From contig NZ_VCEJ01000002.1 of the NCBI RefSeq assembly GCF_005860805.1, positions 666,375 to 730,374 of the forward strand: 64,000 nt of DNA. Reading direction: 5' to 3'. Below are positions 60,840-64,000 of this stretch, piece by piece (positions within the stretch are counted from its first letter, which is position 1; each line of letters opens with the position of its first letter). The notes beneath the pieces are model-generated. The model was not told where the DNA came from. It saw only the letters and a program-made list of their open reading frames with translations, and searched no databases. Made by a program: the position numbers and the translations under genes. The DNA comes from Dyadobacter luticola (GTDB lineage: Bacteria > Bacteroidota > Bacteroidia > Cytophagales > Spirosomataceae).

Positions 60840-62837
60840 TCAATACACCAGCAGTTTCCGGTTCCAGCGATTATCGCCTGATTCGAATTGGATTACGTGA
60901 AGTCCGGGCGTAAGTTCCGGCAATGTGAATGTAGTTTCTGCACCATTCTTTAACTGGGTTTGATAAAGCTGCTGCCCCTGTACATTTCGCACAGAAATAA
61001 GCCCCGCGACCGGTTTTGGGAAGGAAATTTTTACCGGCTGATTTCTGACTACCGGATTTGGATAAACTGAAAACGGCGCGTCGGCTTCCTGCTCCACACC
61101 TGTGATAACCGGGAATTCATATTTGGCATAAGCATAATCGGCGGATTCGGAGGTTTTGCTGACAGCTTTCAAACGATATTCAATGGCTCCTGCATCCAGT
61201 CCCGGCTTATCTGTGAATGTCAAAACTGAACTCGAAAGGGTTTCGAGGGCAACGTAAGAATTGGCGCCGGGCAACTTTCTTTCCAGCTTATACTCCGTGG
61301 CGCCTGTTACGGATTCCCAGTTCAGGGAAATGCTTTTGTCTTCTTTGGCAGCGGCTGTCAATGTCGGCGTTTTCATGCCTGCTGCGATAGGTACCTGGTA
61401 AAATGTGAAAGCCCTCATGCCCAGCTTGTTCTTGATATAGGGGCCGGTGAAAGGGTAGTAGGGGCCGCCTTGTTCGAGGAAATTGGGTAGGTAATCCAGC
61501 ATTTTTGCAGTCTGCGGGCCAGTCATGGTCAGTATTACCCGGTTTCCTTCCGCCTTGCCCGAGCTTACAAAGCCTGTGAAGCCGTCGGTATAGAAAAGGT
61601 CTTTAAGATCGAGGGTAACATTACCATTGGGTTTATAGGGCTCCGGGTAAACCAGCTCCTGGCCCTCGTCAAAAACAAGGATCACTTTGGTCCGGTCTTC
61701 CGAGTAAAAAGCTTTTTTGAGTGACGGCGAGTTGATGTTGAGCGTATCTTTCAAACCGTAAAAGTCACGCTCGATGAGGCGGGAAACTTCCTGCCCGCTC
61801 TGCACATTGCCGCCATGGCCATAATGCAAGCCGTCGAACTCGCTGGTGCCGACGGTAGCGAGGGAGCGCACGTCCGGGTAGATATCCGGTAGCCTGCGCT
61901 GGTAATCGCGCAATATCGCACCCACCAATGTAGGGTAATAAATAATGTCGATCTGGAAAACATATATTTTCTGTAAACCGGCCAGGTCCATTTTCAGGTT
62001 TTTGCGCAGCTTATCGAAATTGTCTTCCCAGTAGGAACCTTCATTATAAGCTTCACTTTCGCCCTGCCGGAACATATAGGCTTTGACAGCGCTCGCCACC
62101 CCCGCTTTTTGCAAGCGATAAAGCATTCTCCCGTACCCATTCGTCAGGTCCGCTGGGTTATTTTCCGTGCGCTGCGCGTGGCTCCAAGCCGAGGACCAGT
62201 GAAAACCAGCATTGATCAGACAGTTCGGAATACCCGATTTCTGCATCAATTGTTTTTGTATTTCAAAGCCCATCGTACCCACACCATTATCGTATGAATT
62301 CTTATTGGAGTAGGTCCAGAGCGTGTCTGCAGCATTGTAAGGGTCGGTATTGAGGTTTTGGGTGATCTTACCGAATGTTCTGCAAAAACGGTTGGTATCG
62401 GGCTCACCAAAAAATCCGGTGGAATTGGATTGCCCTGAGAGTACATACACATCCCCGCTCACCACCTGCTGCCGGTTCACAACCAGCGCAGAATCACCAT
62501 CCTTGCAAACGTAGATTTTAAAGTCGTATCCTGCGAGTTCAGCCTTGATCTTTTGCTCTGCCGAAAATCTACCAATGTTATTCTGATAGGTAATGTTGGC
62601 CCGCAAATACTTGTAAGCCGCATTTTCCCTGGTAACCTGGATGGATATGTATTTCCAGCCCGCTCCTTCCACAATTCCGGAAAACGGTACCGTGGCTTCA
62701 TTTTCGGCATTTCTGGGATAAAGCTGATAATCCTGCGGAAGCTTATTGAACACCACAGAATTGAACCGCTGAGCAGGACTGGCGCCAACAGAGAGGAGGT
62801 AAATACCGGCCGCAATCAGTAGATGTTTTAAATTCAT
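60840..62837 (-). CDS. T9SS-exported SGNH-type esterase
   Basis: About 665 residues from ATG 62837 (MNLKHLLIAAGIYLLS), 39 bp after the GH43 gene; an earlier in-frame ATG at 62876 is less likely. Signal peptide, then a sialate-O-acetylesterase-like catalytic domain (~85-380) with VYVLSGQSNSTGFFG, which holds the nucleophile Ser, and the acid/base region FDGLHYGHGG near residue 350. A beta domain follows, then a fibronectin type III module (~500-590) and a T9SS sorting domain (~600-665) with VYPNPVVRNQPVKISF. It probably removes acyl groups from a polysaccharide outside the cell. Confidence 0.87.
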   Translation of the reverse strand: MNLKHLLIAAGIYLLSVGASPAQRFNSVVFNKLPQDYQLYPRNAENEATVPFSGIVEGAGWKYISIQVTRENAAYKYLRANITYQNNIGRFSAEQKIKAELAGYDFKIYVCKDGDSALVVNRQQVVSGDVYVLSGQSNSTGFFGEPDTNRFCRTFGKITQNLNTDPYNAADTLWTYSNKNSYDNGVGTMGFEIQKQLMQKSGIPNCLINAGFHWSSAWSHAQRTENNPADLTNGYGRMLYRLQKAGVASAVKAYMFRQGESEAYNEGSYWEDNFDKLRKNLKMDLAGLQKIYVFQIDIIYYPTLVGAILRDYQRRLPDIYPDVRSLATVGTSEFDGLHYGHGGNVQSGQEVSRLIERDFYGLKDTLNINSPSLKKAFYSEDRTKVILVFDEGQELVYPEPYKPNGNVTLDLKDLFYTDGFTGFVSSGKAEGNRVILTMTGPQTAKMLDYLPNFLEQGGPYYPFTGPYIKNKLGMRAFTFYQVPIAAGMKTPTLTAAAKEDKSISLNWESVTGATEYKLERKLPGANSYVALETLSSSVLTFTDKPGLDAGAIEYRLKAVSKTSESADYAYAKYEFPVITGVEQEADAPFSVYPNPVVRNQPVKISFPKPVAGLISVRNVQGQQLYQTQLKNGAETTFTLPELTPGLHVIQFESGDNRWNRKLLVY

Positions 62838-62876
62838 AGTGTTCAGCAAAAAGTACGGGAGGATTATTTCAGGCAA

Positions 62877-63869
62877 TTATTTGAGCGGCACCGCTTTCAC
62901 ACCTTCACGGGTAATTTTGACAGGGTTGATCATGCCTTTTTCGTCAAATGTCATCACATCTACGCAGGTTTCGCGGTGATTGCCGTCTGTTTCGGTCAAT
63001 GGCCGGCGGTGATAGACAATGTACCATTCGTCTTTGCCGGGAATCTGGATTACAGAATGGTGGCCGGCGCCCCGGGCGACCGCGGGATCCTGTTGAAGAA
63101 TTTTGTCTACTCTTTTGAATGGTCCAAAAGGCGAGTCAGCCACTGCGTAGGCAACAGAATAATTTGGGCCTGTCCAGCCGCCTTCCGACCACATAAAATA
63201 GTATTTACCGTTTCTGATAAACATAAAAGGGCCTTCCACGTAGCCTTCAGGGGTGATTTCGCGAAATGTCTTACCGTCTTCAAAAGGTACGAAACCTGTG
63301 AAATCCGGTTTCAACTTTGCAACATTGCAATGTTTCCAGCCGCCGTAGAAAAGATAATGTTGGCCGTCTTTGTCTTTAAAAACAAACTGATCGATCGGCT
63401 GGGCTCCGTTGTGAAATTTATCGACCAGCGGCTTGCCGAGGTAATCTTTGAAAGGCCCGGCAGGGTTATCCGCCACAGCGACGCCGATTCCGCCATATTC
63501 GTTATCGCTTTGAATGTCATTGGCGCCAAAAAAGAAGTAGTATTTTTTGTCTTTTTCAATAATAGAAGGCGCCCACATGGCACGCTTCGCCCATTTTATG
63601 GCATTGTTGTCGAGAATGTTGTTATGTTTTTCCCAGGTGACGAGGTCTTTGGAAGAAAACGCGTCGAAATGCGTCTGCTCATCGTAAGGCGCTGAATAAG
63701 TAGGATATATCCAGTAAGTTTTGTTAAAAATAATCCCCTCGGGATCAGCATACCAGCCTGGAAAAACTGGATTACCGGATGTTTTGACCGCGTCGGGCGT
63801 TTTTTTGGACTGAGAAAAAGATTGAAAACCGCAAATGCAAAGCAGTGTTAGGATGATGGCTTGTTTCAT
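62877..63869 (-). CDS. Glycoside hydrolase family 43
   Basis: A 330-residue secreted protein (signal peptide ~1-19) with a five-bladed propeller and the GH43 triad: Asp42 in WYADPEG, Asp160 in PIDQFVF and Glu212 in VEGPFMF. The family cleaves arabinan, xylan or related side chains by inversion. It is followed by the esterase gene, so the pair may act on an acylated plant hemicellulose or pectin. No T9SS domain is present. Confidence 0.93.
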   Translation of the reverse strand: MKQAIILTLLCICGFQSFSQSKKTPDAVKTSGNPVFPGWYADPEGIIFNKTYWIYPTYSAPYDEQTHFDAFSSKDLVTWEKHNNILDNNAIKWAKRAMWAPSIIEKDKKYYFFFGANDIQSDNEYGGIGVAVADNPAGPFKDYLGKPLVDKFHNGAQPIDQFVFKDKDGQHYLFYGGWKHCNVAKLKPDFTGFVPFEDGKTFREITPEGYVEGPFMFIRNGKYYFMWSEGGWTGPNYSVAYAVADSPFGPFKRVDKILQQDPAVARGAGHHSVIQIPGKDEWYIVYHRRPLTETDGNHRETCVDVMTFDEKGMINPVKITREGVKAVPLK

Positions 63870-63928
63870 TACAAAGATTTTGAGCGTAGCTGGGTAACCT
63901 TTGTAAAGTTCTTAATTTTTGCCAAAAT

Positions 63929-64000
63929 TCAATAGACTTCCCCCGCACCTCCGCCACCAAAATTACCGCCACCAAACTCGAATCCTTTTTCGGCGGGCGT
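63929..64000 (-). CDS. C-terminal end of an unidentified gene
   Basis: Twenty-three codons and a TGA stop run off the right edge in one reading frame. The end is Gly-rich and acidic (FEFGGGNFGGGGAGEVY). The frame is open to the edge and lies 59 bp upstream of the GH43 gene on the same strand, so it is probably the end of an upstream gene in this operon. Nothing more can be said. Confidence 0.5.
   Translation of the reverse strand, partial: TPAEKGFEFGGGNFGGGGAGEVY

Noticed and set aside
1..64000. Insertion sequences, phage genes, tRNA/rRNA genes and origin features
   Set aside because: No transposase, integrase, terminal inverted repeats, cloverleaf or rRNA-like sequence was seen in any gap.

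Overview
The window looks like chromosomal DNA from a Bacteroidota member of the Cytophagales, most likely close to Dyadobacter or Spirosoma. This is inferred from gene content, because no rRNA or other taxonomic marker is present. Supporting signs are type IX secretion (T9SS) C-terminal sorting domains, several near-start -7 boxes of the Bacteroidota form TAnnTTTG, weak or absent Shine-Dalgarno sites, a two-component hybrid with a beta-propeller sensor, PadR-controlled ABC permeases, and sigma/anti-sigma pairs. I saw no tRNA, rRNA, insertion sequence, prophage or CRISPR array.

Layout. 1-2.5 kb: a PadR regulator and a partial ABC permease. 2.7-8.3 kb: a secreted haem-binding propeller/HEAT protein, an SRPBCC protein, two small membrane or secreted proteins, and a one-pass HTH-membrane-PKD protein. 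8.4-11.7 kb: three secreted Ig-like or cadherin-like proteins, one with a T9SS sorting domain. 11.8-13.8 kb: a HipA-like kinase with DUF3037, and a LytTR response regulator. 13.9-30.4 kb: an alpha-glucan/trehalose block with glgE, a treS-maltokinase fusion and glgB in one operon, a 1401-residue hybrid sensor kinase, a CheY-like protein and a TreY-MalQ fusion. 30.5-34.6 kb: a lipoprotein, a VWA protein and a sigma/TonB-type anti-sigma pair.

35-56.9 kb is a large surface-polysaccharide locus. The forward operon (35.0-42.4 kb) holds a response regulator, a sugar-phosphate transferase, a short TolC-like protein, a Wzc-like protein, a GT2 enzyme, a 47-residue membrane peptide and a Wzy-like polymerase. 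The reverse operon (54.6-46.8 kb) starts with a partner-switching module (membrane protein, REC-PP2C phosphatase, STAS protein, RsbW-like ATPase) and runs, with gaps of 2-42 bp, into an acyltransferase, GT8, GT2, flippase and GT2. Further glycosyltransferases and two stand-alone Hpt proteins lie in or beside the locus. My main proposal is that polymer assembly here is wired to both a phosphorelay and a partner switch.

57.3-60.8 kb: an MCE/MlaE/MlaF lipid transporter and an EcsC-family protein. 60.8-64 kb: a T9SS-exported SGNH-type esterase, a GH43 glycosidase and the C-terminal end of one more gene, probably part of a glycan-degradation set.

Genes work together most clearly in two places. 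The GlgE pathway converts trehalose to maltose, then maltose 1-phosphate, then linear and branched alpha-glucan, and a TreY-MalQ fusion acts on the glucan side. The polysaccharide locus supplies priming, glycosyl transfer, flipping, polymerisation, chain-length control and acyl decoration. An octamer TTCTACAA recurs six times in intergenic DNA of the window and may mark a shared regulon.
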